Assembly (NCBI GenBank): GCA_947471505.1
Contig: CANIWM010000035.1
Coordinates: 1-55,227, forward strand
DNA: 55,227 bases
Direction of reading: 5' to 3'
Origin: Chthoniobacteraceae bacterium
GTDB lineage: Bacteria > Verrucomicrobiota > Verrucomicrobiia > Chthoniobacterales > Chthoniobacteraceae
Under the pieces are notes generated by a model. That model saw only the letters and a list, made by a program, of their open reading frames with translations, was not told the origin of the DNA and did not search any database. Of this stretch, positions 28,138 through 37,078 are shown piece by piece. The translations under genes and the position numbers were made by a program. How positions within the stretch are numbered: position 1 is the stretch's first letter; the number at the start of each line of letters is the position of its first letter.

Positions 28138-30312
28138 TTACTCAAGCTCGATGATCGCGCTCTCAATCGTGCCGGTGAACGGGTTCGTATCTTTGTAAGG
28201 TCCGACCGCGCCGCCTTCATCGCTGCCGACGCTGAGTCCATCGGCTGGCATTGCTGAAAATAAGCCGACGTTGGCTTCGCCTCCGCTTCCGCCACGGCCG
28301 CCCGATTGGAGCTTCGCTGTGACCTTCCCATCGCTGGAGAGTGTCACTTTCACAACATGGGATCTACCGCCAACCGAGCCTGAAAGCGCTGCAACTGTTA
28401 CGCCGTTTTTCCGGAACACAACGTGGTAACTCTCTCGTGATACGAAAATCGCGTAGCCGTTCGCCGCCCCTCCTTGGGCAACGATGACGCCGTTGCTGTT
28501 CGCGTCCGTGGTAAACTTTGCCTCGATGGAAAATGCGCGGCCCGCGATGGCTGGGGAATCCTTCCGCTCGAGACGGTCGCCCGCTTTCAGCTCAAATCGC
28601 TTCTTCGTGTTGCCCGCCTCGGCATCCTTAGCGGGGCCACTCCACGCGCCGAGCGGCAACACATTGGCGCGGGCGGCGTAGGTGTCCCACTTTGCGGACA
28701 TCTCCCGCACGCGCTCCGGCTGTGCGGCGGCGAGGTTGTGTTGTTCGCTGCGGTCGGCGTCTATGTCGTAGAGCTCCCACGGCTTGCGCTCCATGCCGAC
28801 GAGCTTCCACTTTCCATCGCGAACGGCGCGGTTGCCCTCGTGCTCCCAATATAGAAGCCGTGACGCTGGGGCGATGGGCGCTGTGGCGAAGACCGGGCGC
28901 AGGGAGACGCCTTCGAGCGGCTTGATGCGCTGGCCGTCTTTCTCGGCGGGGTAATTTGCGCCAGCGACGTCCACGCACGTCGCCATGATGTCGATCAGGT
29001 GCGCAGGTTCGCGAACGAGCCGCCCGCCCTCCTTCAAAGCCGCCGGCCAGTGGGCGATGAGCGGCGTGCTGATTCCCCCTTCGTGCGTCCAGTGTTTGTA
29101 TTCGCGGAACGGCGTGTTCGACACCGCCGCCCACGCTTCGCCGTAGCCGATGTAGGTATCCGCGCCGCCCGCCATCACGCCTTTTCCCTGCCGGACGGGA
29201 TAGCCGTCGCGTGTTTGCTTCGGCGTGAGAAGGGTCTGCAAAAATGAATCAGCGAGCGGCGGCAAAGTCGGCGCAGAGGCGCGAGCCACGCCATTCGCAC
29301 CGCGCCCCATTCCCTCGGCGCAACCGCCGTTGTCCTGCATGAAACAGATCAGCGTGTTTTCATACTGACCGTTCGCTTTGAGCTGCTCGACGAGCCGCCC
29401 GATTCCGCGATCCATCGCTGTGACCATTGCCCCATACACCTCCATGTTCCGGCGGTCCCATTCCCAGTGCTCCGTCTCCTTTGCCTTCTCTGGAACCGGC
29501 GTAAGCGTCGTCGCCGTTTTGCTAATGACGCCCAGCTCCAGCATCCGCTTGTAGCGCGCATCGCGGATGGCCTGGTAACCGGCATCGTAGCGCCCTTTAT
29601 ACTTGGCGATGTCCGCCTCCCGCGCCTGCATCGGCCAGTGCGCTGCGGTGTAGGCGACGTAGAGAAAGAACGGCTTCTCCGCCTTGTGCTCGCGCACGAA
29701 CCGAACCGCGTGGTCGCTGATCGCATCCGTATAATAAAACCCGTCCGTCGGCTGGTATTCCGGGTCGGCGAAAGCGGACACCGGCGTATTGTCGCGTGTC
29801 AAAAACGAAGGGTCCCAAAAACTGCCGCCGCCGATAGTCGTGCCGTAAAACCGATCGAACCCACGCTGGAGCGGCCAGTTGTGCTTCTCCTCCAGAGTGG
29901 TCGCACGCAGCGCTTTGGTGACGTGCCATTTTCCCACCGCGTAAGTGCTGTAACCCGCGGGCCGCAGCGCCTCCGCGATGGTCACGCAATTACGGTTCAA
30001 ATCGCCGCGATAACCGTCGTGCCCGCGATCATCCGTCATGTGTCCGATCCCGGCCTGGTGTGGGTAAAGCCCCGTGAGAAGCGACGCCCGCGTCGGGCAA
30101 CAGCGCGCCGTATTATAAAACTGCGTAAACCGCACGCCGCCCTTCGCCAGCGAGTCGAGATTCGGCGTATCCAGCTCGCCGCCGTAGCAGCCGAGATCGG
30201 AGAAACCCATGTCGTCGCCGAGGATCACGATGATATTGGGCCGCGTCGGTTCTGCGGCAAAGAGCGGAGTCATGAGGAGCGAGAAGCAGACGAGCAGTTT
30301 CATCGCTGCCAT
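28138..30312 (-). CDS. Secreted sulfatase (arylsulfatase family)
   Basis: A 724-residue exported sulfatase with a signal peptide (MKLLVCFSLLMTPLFA). Metal-binding aspartates are in ILGDDMGFSDLG (about 30-41). The formylglycine motif C-x-P-x-R is present as CCPTR with Cys71 as the modified residue, so an FGE-type maturase is needed. A C-terminal extension of about 150 residues follows the sulfatase core and resembles a beta-sandwich (LKAGDRLERKDSPAIAG onward). Sulfatases of this type remove sulfate from algal or animal polysaccharides; the substrate is unknown. The start may be either Met at 30312 or the one at 30303. Confidence 0.9.
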   Translation of the reverse strand: MAAMKLLVCFSLLMTPLFAAEPTRPNIIVILGDDMGFSDLGCYGGELDTPNLDSLAKGGVRFTQFYNTARCCPTRASLLTGLYPHQAGIGHMTDDRGHDGYRGDLNRNCVTIAEALRPAGYSTYAVGKWHVTKALRATTLEEKHNWPLQRGFDRFYGTTIGGGSFWDPSFLTRDNTPVSAFADPEYQPTDGFYYTDAISDHAVRFVREHKAEKPFFLYVAYTAAHWPMQAREADIAKYKGRYDAGYQAIRDARYKRMLELGVISKTATTLTPVPEKAKETEHWEWDRRNMEVYGAMVTAMDRGIGRLVEQLKANGQYENTLICFMQDNGGCAEGMGRGANGVARASAPTLPPLADSFLQTLLTPKQTRDGYPVRQGKGVMAGGADTYIGYGEAWAAVSNTPFREYKHWTHEGGISTPLIAHWPAALKEGGRLVREPAHLIDIMATCVDVAGANYPAEKDGQRIKPLEGVSLRPVFATAPIAPASRLLYWEHEGNRAVRDGKWKLVGMERKPWELYDIDADRSEQHNLAAAQPERVREMSAKWDTYAARANVLPLGAWSGPAKDAEAGNTKKRFELKAGDRLERKDSPAIAGRAFSIEAKFTTDANSNGVIVAQGGAANGYAIFVSRESYHVVFRKNGVTVAALSGSVGGRSHVVKVTLSSDGKVTAKLQSGGRGGSGGEANVGLFSAMPADGLSVGSDEGGAVGPYKDTNPFTGTIESAIIELE

Positions 30313-30393
30313 GCTTGGCGGATGGCAATGGGTGGATCAAGTGTTCACTAATTAAACTTGAACTCACGAAAAGCCCGTCCACCCTCCGCCATT

Positions 30394-31872
30394 ATGCTTC
30401 GTCCCATCCTACTCGCCGCATCCATCGCCTTCAGCACCGCCGCATTCGCCGCCGATCCGGTCGTCGTCGAGATGAGCTTCGACTCCGGCTTCGATAAAGC
30501 CACCGTCCTCGCCGATGAGGGCGCACCTGCGTGGATCACCAAGGTCGAGCAGCAGGGCGGCAAGTTCATCGACGAACCGAAAGGCTGGCAGGTGCTCGCC
30601 ACGCAGCCCGATGGAGTGGGGCGGCTCACGCTGACCCTCGACCGGGAGAAAATGAAGAACAACCTCGTCGCCACGATCCTTTTCGACGGCGACGCCAAAG
30701 CCGACATCGCCGTGCAACTCCTCGATGCGCAAAACCGCGTCATCATCCTCGACCTCTTCGGCAACATCGTCGAAGTGGGCGAAACCGCCGCCACCAATAC
30801 ATTCGTCATCCCCCTCGTGAAATATCCCACCGCGCAGAAAATCGCCATCCGTCGCATCAGCGGCCAAGTCAACGTCCACGGGCTCGTCCTTTACCCCGTC
30901 GTCGTCGAAGGTGCTCCCGTCAAAGAAGCACTCCAAGACCTTGCCCGCGTCCTCGGCGATCCCCTCAGCCCGGAGAACCCACTCGTCAAAGGGCTGCAAC
31001 ACGTAGCGCAGGAAAGCAACGTCGCCATCGCCCCCGTCAAACCCGCAGCCACCGCCGAAAAAGAGAAAAAGCCCTACCCCGCCGCAATTGTCGTAACGCC
31101 CGGTACCGCAGCGCAGCCGATTCCCACGCAGGGCCTAGTCGCGCAGTGGACCTTTGATCTCGCCGACGCCGCAGACTCCGGCAACGGCAACGTCAAAGGC
31201 ACACTCGTCGGTGGAGCGCGCGTGGCACCCGGCATTTTCGGCAAGGCGCTGCTCCTGCGAAAAAACCCATCTTCAGAACGGGAAATCCAATGGGACTGCA
31301 TGACTATCCCCGCGACACCCGCGCTCGACCTCGCCGATAACGTAACCATCGCCGCGTGGGTCAACTTTAAGAGGATCGCAGGAACCTGGGGCTCGCAGGT
31401 CGCTTGGCACGGCGACGACCAATTTGGCCGCGACCCGTGGACCTTGCGCATTCTGCCGGAAGGCCATGTCGAAATGCGCTCCGACCGCTCCGTCACCGGC
31501 GCACCGAAGTTCACCGTGTTTGAAGAGGAAATCTACCTTTCGCCAAAGGGCAAACCCATGATGAACCAGCACGTCCGCGCAGTCTCCGACCGCGTCCTCT
31601 CGCCCGACACATGGTATTTCCTCACTGGCACCATCGGCAAAGTCTCCGAGCGCCGCCACGCCATCCGCCTATTCATCAACGGCGAACTCGTCTCGGATGT
31701 CGATACCGAGGAGACCGTGAACTACCCCACCGCGAAGTTTTACACCACCATCGGCGCAGTGGATCGCGGCGGATGGCAAAACTTCAACGGCATGATCGAT
31801 GAAGTCCGCATCTACAACCGCTCCCTCACCCCCGCAGAGGTAAAGAGCCTCTACCTCCAGCCGCGCCGATAG
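30394..31872 (+). CDS. Secreted LamG-domain (concanavalin-like) protein
   Basis: A 492-residue exported protein with signal peptide MLRPILLAASIAFSTAAFA. An N-terminal beta-rich part (residues 20-180) is followed by a Pro/Lys-rich linker. A LamG/concanavalin A-like lectin domain spans about 255-490, with QWTFDLADAADSGNGN, GIFGKALLL, FINGELVSD and the typical end IDEVRIYNRSLTPAEVKSLY. Such domains bind carbohydrate on secreted Verrucomicrobia proteins. It is divergent from the sulfatase with about 80 bases between the starts, so a shared control region is likely. The start at 30394 is the one that gives the signal peptide. Confidence 0.82.
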   Translation: MLRPILLAASIAFSTAAFAADPVVVEMSFDSGFDKATVLADEGAPAWITKVEQQGGKFIDEPKGWQVLATQPDGVGRLTLTLDREKMKNNLVATILFDGDAKADIAVQLLDAQNRVIILDLFGNIVEVGETAATNTFVIPLVKYPTAQKIAIRRISGQVNVHGLVLYPVVVEGAPVKEALQDLARVLGDPLSPENPLVKGLQHVAQESNVAIAPVKPAATAEKEKKPYPAAIVVTPGTAAQPIPTQGLVAQWTFDLADAADSGNGNVKGTLVGGARVAPGIFGKALLLRKNPSSEREIQWDCMTIPATPALDLADNVTIAAWVNFKRIAGTWGSQVAWHGDDQFGRDPWTLRILPEGHVEMRSDRSVTGAPKFTVFEEEIYLSPKGKPMMNQHVRAVSDRVLSPDTWYFLTGTIGKVSERRHAIRLFINGELVSDVDTEETVNYPTAKFYTTIGAVDRGGWQNFNGMIDEVRIYNRSLTPAEVKSLYLQPRR

Positions 31873-31915
31873 GAAACCACCGCCCCGGCAGAGCCGCCGA
31901 GCCAGTTTTACCGCC

Positions 31916-34033
31916 ATGAACAAAACACTCCGCTCCATCGTCCTCAGCGTCATCACACTCACCATCTGCGCATTTGGCCAAGATGACGCGAAGCGACTCG
32001 CCGCCATTCTGAAGACCAACCCTGAGCGGGAGGCACGCGATGCCGCCGCCCTCGCCGCCGATGTCGCGTGGATCAAACGGGTGTTTCTTGAGCCCTTCCG
32101 TGCGCGATTGACCGGCGCAGCGTGGGATGCGCGGGCGACTGCATTTGTCGAGCGCGCCGTGGTGCTGTGGAATGATCCTTACCGGCTTGGTGGACTCGAT
32201 GGTTACAGCGGGCTCGTCACACTCGGGGATGATGCCGAGGTGCTCGCGAAGACGGACTGCGCAGACCCGCTCGTCATGTATCTCGCGACGATGGCGCTCT
32301 ATGGCCGTGATTCGGATGATCCGCTCGTCAGCGCCACCCTTGAGCGCGCAAAAAAGGCGCGCACGGACGCTGCGGTGTCCAATGCGCTCAAGCGTTTCAT
32401 TCAGCGTCTCAGCATCGTCATCAAAGCGCGGAAGGAGAAGAAATTCTCGGCAGAAGATGGAGCGAAGGATGCAGCGTTCGGCAAGGCGGCGTGGCAGGAC
32501 GGGAAGAGCTACCTACCGTCGGAGGTGTCCGTTTTTCTCAAGCACGAAGTCGGGCTCTTCCAAGGAATCCTCAACATGACACCCGATGAATACGGGAAAG
32601 CCTTCAAAGACCTCGGCCTGCCCGAGTGGGCACAGCTCACCATTGATGGCACGGTGGAGATCAACCGCGGCTGGAAAGCTCGCGGCGGCGGCTACGCGGA
32701 CACCGTCACCGATAAAGGCTGGGAGGGTCTGGAGAAGCATTTTGCACAAGGGAGCGAGATGCTTTTAAAAGCGTGGACGCTGAACAAAAACGAGCCGTGG
32801 GCCGCGACGCATATGATCTCCGTCGCGATGGCCGGCGGAGGAAAAGGCAGCAGTCCTTTCGACTGGTTCGAGCGGTCGGTAAATGCACGTTTCAACCAGC
32901 ATTCGGCTTACAAACAGATTATCCTCGCCGTGCAGCCGCGCTGGGGCGGCAGCTACGAAGCGGGCATGGCTCTCGGGCGCGCATTTCTGGCGACGAAGCG
33001 ATTCGATACCGTGGTGCCGCTGATGTATCGCGATGCAGAGATATTCCTGCCCGATAACGGCGAGCCTGCCGAGCGCTACGCGGACCCACGGATGGCGAAG
33101 GAGTTTGCCGCGCTCTACGAGGGGCTGCGCGATGAGCCGACACGCAAAGCCGAAAAAGCCCTCTGGTCCCAGTGGCTCGCTACCTTTTGCTGGCTCGGGC
33201 ATGAGTTCGACAAAGCAGGGCCAGCCTACCTCGCCGCAGGCTCCACGCTAAACCCCGCCATCACCAAAATGCTCAAGCTGCGAAAGCTCGAGCCCGCCGA
33301 CGTAGAATCCGAACTCGCCCTCGCATCCGTAAAACAGCTCGCACGCTACAAAAAAGCCATCGCGACGCTGGAAGCAGGAAAACAAACCGAGACCCTCGCG
33401 GAGCTTGCCGCCATCGAAAAAGCCGCAGGCCCCAAGGCCGCTCCCGCGCTCGCCGGCGTCCGGCGGACGGCAGAATTTGAGCGCGACATCGCGACAGCAA
33501 AACCCGTGCCCGTTCCCTTCGACGACGCCCTCGCGGGCTGGACGCGACGCCTCGGGAAATGGACCGCCGAAAGCGGTGCGCTCATCTGCAAAGGCACCGG
33601 GCGCTCCGCATCCGTCCTCGCTCCGGGTCGCGCAGGCACCCGCTTTGTCGTGCGCGGGAAGTTCGACATCCAGTGCCCGGACGGATGCTGCCGCCAGTTC
33701 ATGCTCTTCCCTGGGATGAAAGCGCCGCTCGGCGTCGCAGTCGGCGCATATCAAAAAGAAAAGGGCGACCAAGTCGTCGCGATTCACGCCGACGGTCAGG
33801 AAGTCCCCGTCCCCGGCACCAAAGTCTCAGTGCTCGAAAAGAACACTTTTATCTTCCAAGTGAATGGCGACAAAATCTCGATGGACCTCAACGGAACATC
33901 CGTCATCAAAGACCACGACACTTCTGAAATCGAGAAAGTCGCCGCCGGAGGCCGGTGGGGATTTTACATGCCCAAGGCGTGCGCAAAGAACACTTGGAAA
34001 ATCTACGACGTCGAAGTGCAAAAGCTCCCGTAG
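31916..34033 (+). CDS. Exported protein of unknown function with DUF1080-like C-terminus
   Basis: A 705-residue protein with signal peptide MNKTLRSIVLSVITLTICAFG. Residues 25-510 are largely helical, without a recognised domain, though the Ala-rich pattern suggests a repeated helical scaffold. Residues from about 535 (FDDALAGWTRRLGKWTAESGAL) look like a jelly-roll domain of the DUF1080/3-keto-disaccharide hydrolase type (FQVNGDKISMDLNGTSV, WKIYDVEVQKL). The gene begins 43 bases after the LamG gene, so the two are probably one operon. Function is unknown; surface glycan handling is a guess from context. Confidence 0.65.
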   Translation: MNKTLRSIVLSVITLTICAFGQDDAKRLAAILKTNPEREARDAAALAADVAWIKRVFLEPFRARLTGAAWDARATAFVERAVVLWNDPYRLGGLDGYSGLVTLGDDAEVLAKTDCADPLVMYLATMALYGRDSDDPLVSATLERAKKARTDAAVSNALKRFIQRLSIVIKARKEKKFSAEDGAKDAAFGKAAWQDGKSYLPSEVSVFLKHEVGLFQGILNMTPDEYGKAFKDLGLPEWAQLTIDGTVEINRGWKARGGGYADTVTDKGWEGLEKHFAQGSEMLLKAWTLNKNEPWAATHMISVAMAGGGKGSSPFDWFERSVNARFNQHSAYKQIILAVQPRWGGSYEAGMALGRAFLATKRFDTVVPLMYRDAEIFLPDNGEPAERYADPRMAKEFAALYEGLRDEPTRKAEKALWSQWLATFCWLGHEFDKAGPAYLAAGSTLNPAITKMLKLRKLEPADVESELALASVKQLARYKKAIATLEAGKQTETLAELAAIEKAAGPKAAPALAGVRRTAEFERDIATAKPVPVPFDDALAGWTRRLGKWTAESGALICKGTGRSASVLAPGRAGTRFVVRGKFDIQCPDGCCRQFMLFPGMKAPLGVAVGAYQKEKGDQVVAIHADGQEVPVPGTKVSVLEKNTFIFQVNGDKISMDLNGTSVIKDHDTSEIEKVAAGGRWGFYMPKACAKNTWKIYDVEVQKLP

Positions 34034-34084
34034 CCTCGCAACGCGACGTTCGGGACGGCATCTCCACCGATCTTGGCGGGGGGC

Positions 34085-34293
34085 TCATATCCATTTTCGG
34101 ATAAAATCGCGGAAGCGGTTGTAGAAGAATCCGAGGAGAATGAGGACGGCTCCGAGAACAACAAATGCGGTGATTCGCCCGAACATGCCGAGCCTCCAGA
34201 CATCCGCGAAAAAAATGCGCCCACCGCGAGCCCCAGCACGCCGAGCCCTGCGCGGCGATACACGCGCTCGCGTCCGTAGTTTTCCTTTTTCAA
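34085..34293 (-). pseudogene. C-terminal fragment of a DUF2339-type membrane protein, frameshifted
   Basis: On the minus strand, ENYGRERVYRRAGLGVLGLA reads into a run of seven A/T bases (34209-34215). After a one-base shift it continues ADVWRLGMFGRITAFVVLGA and ends FFYNRFRDFIRKWI. Joined, this has the pattern of a DUF2339 C-terminus: RVYR, LG, a D-W-L turn, RI, a membrane helix and Y-x-RF. The upstream end is lost at the tRNA-Arg gene. It appears to be a remnant of a much larger polytopic protein. The DUF2339 assignment is by pattern, not alignment. Confidence 0.55.
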
Positions 34294-34322
34294 ATTCCTC
34301 GCAAGCCCCTGTCGGAGAGGAG

Positions 34323-34396
34323 TGCAGCCATTAGGAGTCGAACCTAAAACCTTCTGATTCGTAGTCAGATGCTCTATCCAATTGAGCTATGGCTGC
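34323..34396 (-). tRNA. tRNA-Arg (ACG anticodon)
   Basis: The acceptor stem pairs GCAGCCA (34396-34390) with TGGCTGC (34330-34324). The anticodon stem-loop CTGACTACGAATCAG carries ACG, and the T-arm TAGGTTCGACTCCTA is intact. ACG is normally edited to ICG to read CGN codons. CCA is not encoded. Confidence 0.94.
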
Positions 34397-34455
34397 TTTT
34401 CCTGTGGTAAAACAGGGCGCGCAAGAAAGCATACGCCGCACTCTGTTGGCAACTT

Positions 34456-35409
34456 TTATTTCGCGCCGAGTTCGCTGATGAGCATCTTTAGCGTCACTCG
34501 GCCTACGATTTCGAGACTTTCGACGCTGAGCTTGTCGAGAGTATCGCCGCTGGTGTGCCAGGCAGGGTAGTCGAAATCTATGATGTCCATGGCGGGGATG
34601 CGGGCGAGGGTGGCGAGGGGGACGTGGTCGTCGAGGATTTGCTGGCCGTAGTAGCCGAAATTGCGGCGGAGGCCGAGTTGGTCGGCGGCGGTGAAGAGCG
34701 CGCCAGCGAGGTTCTTGGGGGAGTCGGAGGGGAGAGTGACGGTGAGGTCTTTGTCGCCGATCATGTCCCAGACGAGGGCGAATTTATACTGCTGGGCGCG
34801 GTCGCGGATGGACTTGGCGTAGTGGCGGCTGCCTACGAGGCCGTCGGGGCCCAGCTCGGCGCTGCCAAAGCTGACTACGGCTTCTTCTCCGTCGAAGAAG
34901 ACGAGCTCGAATTGCGCGGCAAATGCGGGCGCTGTGGCCAAGACGCGGGCGAGTTCCAGGAGTGCGCCAGTGGAGCTGCCGCCGTCGTTTGCACCAAGGA
35001 AGCGAACGCCGTTCATCACTTTGGTGTCGTAGTGCGAGCCGATGATAACGCGCTGCGCTGCGGGCTTGGGAAAGCGGGCGATGAGGTTGGTAAAGGCCGT
35101 CTCTCCGCGACCGGGGACCGGGGTCTCTTTGAACTCTTGCCGCTCGGTTTCCCAACCGCTGGCAGCGAGGGTGGAAAGGATGTGTTGGCGGGCCTTTTCG
35201 AGCGCAGAGGAGCCGCTGGGACGTGGGCCGAACTCGACTTGGGTGCGGACGTGGGCGAGGGCTTTTTCGCCGGAGAATTCTTTCCACAAATCGGGGGAGA
35301 CTGCGACGGGGGTGAACGCGGCTTGCGGCTCTGTCGGCTTCGGTTTGTCGCCGCACGCGGCAAGCCCGCACGCAGCGAGAATGGCGAGCCAGCGGATGGA
35401 AAATACCAC
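34456..35409 (-). CDS. Lipoprotein M28-family metallopeptidase
   Basis: A 317-residue zinc peptidase or glutaminyl-cyclase-like enzyme anchored as a lipoprotein. The signal carries two candidate lipobox cysteines (LAAC at residue 14 or 19). Metal and catalytic residues are in GSHYDTK, ANDGGSSTGALLELARVL, FFDGEEA and the C-terminal HTSGDTLDKL. The start is a GTG at 35409, supported by GGAGG nine bases upstream and by the position of the signal; longer in-frame sequence only mirrors parB. It begins four bases after the parB stop, so the two are co-translated. Confidence 0.88.
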   Translation of the reverse strand: MVFSIRWLAILAACGLAACGDKPKPTEPQAAFTPVAVSPDLWKEFSGEKALAHVRTQVEFGPRPSGSSALEKARQHILSTLAASGWETERQEFKETPVPGRGETAFTNLIARFPKPAAQRVIIGSHYDTKVMNGVRFLGANDGGSSTGALLELARVLATAPAFAAQFELVFFDGEEAVVSFGSAELGPDGLVGSRHYAKSIRDRAQQYKFALVWDMIGDKDLTVTLPSDSPKNLAGALFTAADQLGLRRNFGYYGQQILDDHVPLATLARIPAMDIIDFDYPAWHTSGDTLDKLSVESLEIVGRVTLKMLISELGAK

Positions 35410-35413
35410 GATG

Positions 35414-36298
35414 CTATTCCTCCGGTAGCCCGAGCAGTTTGAGGATGCGGCTGAGGTCGTCGTTGCCGTAGTACTCGATCTCGATGCGGCCTTTTTTCTC
35501 GCCGTGGGCGAGGCTGACTTGTGTGGCGAAGTGCTGGCGGAGGCGGTTTTGCAGGTGGGCGATGGCGGGCTCGACTTGCGGGCTGCTGGCGGGGCCGCGC
35601 TTGGGTTTGTTGGTTCCATTTCCGGCGAAATGGTCGGCCATGAGTTGCTCCGCTCCGCGCACGGTGAGGCCCCGGCGGAGGGTTTCTTCGGCAAGTTTGA
35701 GTTGTTCTTCGTGGGACTTTACGCCGAGGAGGACTTTGGCGTGGCCGACGGAGAGTCGCTCTTGGACGACCCATGTCTGCACTTGCTCGTGAAGCTCTAG
35801 GAGGCGCATGGCGTTGGCGACGGCGGCGCGGCTTTTGCCGACTTTTTGGGCGATGTCTTCCTGCTTCATGCCGAAGTCTTTCGCGAGGCGGGAAAATGCG
35901 CGGGCTTCTTCGATGGGGTTGAGGTCTTCGCGTTGGATGTTCTCGATGAGTGCCAGCTCCAGCACGTCTTGGTCTGTGGCACTGCGGACGATGATGGGGG
36001 CTTCTTTGAGTCCGCATTTTTGCGCGGCTCGCCAGCGACGTTCGCCGGCGATGAGCTCCATTTTTTCGCCGACGCGACGGACGATGAGCGGCTGCATGAT
36101 GCCCTTTTGCGCGATGCTGTCGGCGAGCTCTTGGATGTGCTCGTCGCGGAACTCCGTGCGGGGCTGCCACGGCGACGGGATAATCTGATCGAGCGCGATC
36201 ATTTGCACGCGTTCGCCGTCGGCCTCGATGGGCGTCGGCGAGGCGACGCGGGTGTTGATGAGAGCACTGAGGCCCTTTCCGAGCGCAGGTTTTAGCAT
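35414..36298 (-). CDS. parB: Chromosome partitioning protein ParB
   Basis: A 294-residue CTP-dependent DNA clamp that loads at parS sites and segregates the chromosome origin with ParA. The CTP-binding GERRWRA is at residues 85-91, and the helix-turn-helix (MKQEDIAQKVGKSRAAVANA) begins near 134. The C-terminal dimer region is present. The N-terminus MLKPALGKGLSALI is the usual ParA-stimulating tail, so the start at 36298 is firm. No parA is adjacent, which is unusual, and no parS palindrome is visible nearby. It heads a two-gene unit with the M28 lipoprotein. Confidence 0.94.
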   Translation of the reverse strand: MLKPALGKGLSALINTRVASPTPIEADGERVQMIALDQIIPSPWQPRTEFRDEHIQELADSIAQKGIMQPLIVRRVGEKMELIAGERRWRAAQKCGLKEAPIIVRSATDQDVLELALIENIQREDLNPIEEARAFSRLAKDFGMKQEDIAQKVGKSRAAVANAMRLLELHEQVQTWVVQERLSVGHAKVLLGVKSHEEQLKLAEETLRRGLTVRGAEQLMADHFAGNGTNKPKRGPASSPQVEPAIAHLQNRLRQHFATQVSLAHGEKKGRIEIEYYGNDDLSRILKLLGLPEE

Positions 36299-36343
36299 AA
36301 GAGCGAGAGGGGTAGTGGGTAAGCGCAGGCTCGGCAATTCCGA

Positions 36344-37027
36344 ATGACGTACGGGCACGCTTTCTATAAACACGGCGGCGTGCTCATCGAAAAACTCCGC
36401 GTCATCCACGACCGCACACCGCGCGGCGCTGCGGTGAATATGGCCTTCGACGAGGTGCTGCTAGAGCGCATCGCCGAGCCTACGCTGCGGCTCTACTATT
36501 GGGAAAAGGAGGCGGTGAGCTTCGGCTACTTCGTCCGCCATGCGTCGGCGGCGACGATAGCGAATGGGCGCGAACTCGTCCGGCGAATGACGGGCGGCGG
36601 GATCGTCGAGCACGGCGCAGACCTCACGTATTCGCTGCTCTTCCCAGCGGGCCACGCGCTGGCAGAATGCCCGCCGCGAGAGAGCTACCGGGCCGTCCAC
36701 GCGGCCATCGCGCGCTGGATGGAGGCGCGGGGGCTTCTCGCGAATCTCGCGCCACCGCCGACCGGCACGGGGGATGTGTGTTTTGAAAAAGCCGCCGAGT
36801 TCGACCTCGTCGCTGCCGACCGGAAAATCGCCGGTGCCGCCCAGCGCCGCACGCGCCTCGGGCTGCTGCATCAGGGCAGCATCCACTGCGACTGTGAGCG
36901 GGCTGAGTTCCCGAATGCGTTCACGGCGACGTGGCAGGAGGAACCCGCCGCGCCCGCGCTCGTGCAGCTCGCCGAAGACTTGGCGGCTAGAAAATACGCG
37001 CTGCGGTCGTGGACCGAAAGGGTGTGA
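36344..37027 (+). CDS. Lipoate-protein ligase A family protein
   Basis: A 227-residue member of the biotin/lipoate ligase fold. The substrate-binding RRMTGGGIVEHG (about 84-95) corresponds to the family RR-x-GGG-x-V-x-H signature. It also has NMAFDEVLLER near residues 32-42 and RLYYWEKEAVSFGYF. At 227 residues it lacks the C-terminal accessory domain of LplA, so it may be a transferase such as LipM/LipL rather than a full ligase. It is divergent from parB with 45 bases between the starts. The first 15 residues are less family-like, and a GTG near 36380 is another possible start. Confidence 0.8.
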   Translation: MTYGHAFYKHGGVLIEKLRVIHDRTPRGAAVNMAFDEVLLERIAEPTLRLYYWEKEAVSFGYFVRHASAATIANGRELVRRMTGGGIVEHGADLTYSLLFPAGHALAECPPRESYRAVHAAIARWMEARGLLANLAPPPTGTGDVCFEKAAEFDLVAADRKIAGAAQRRTRLGLLHQGSIHCDCERAEFPNAFTATWQEEPAAPALVQLAEDLAARKYALRSWTERV

Positions 37028-37078
37028 GAGATTTTCCCAAACGATCCGCATCGGCGAGGCTCTGCATGAGTCCGAACC

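Noticed and set aside
36299-36343. parS site between parB and the lipoate-ligase gene
   Set aside because: No TGTTTCACGTGAAACA-like palindrome is present.
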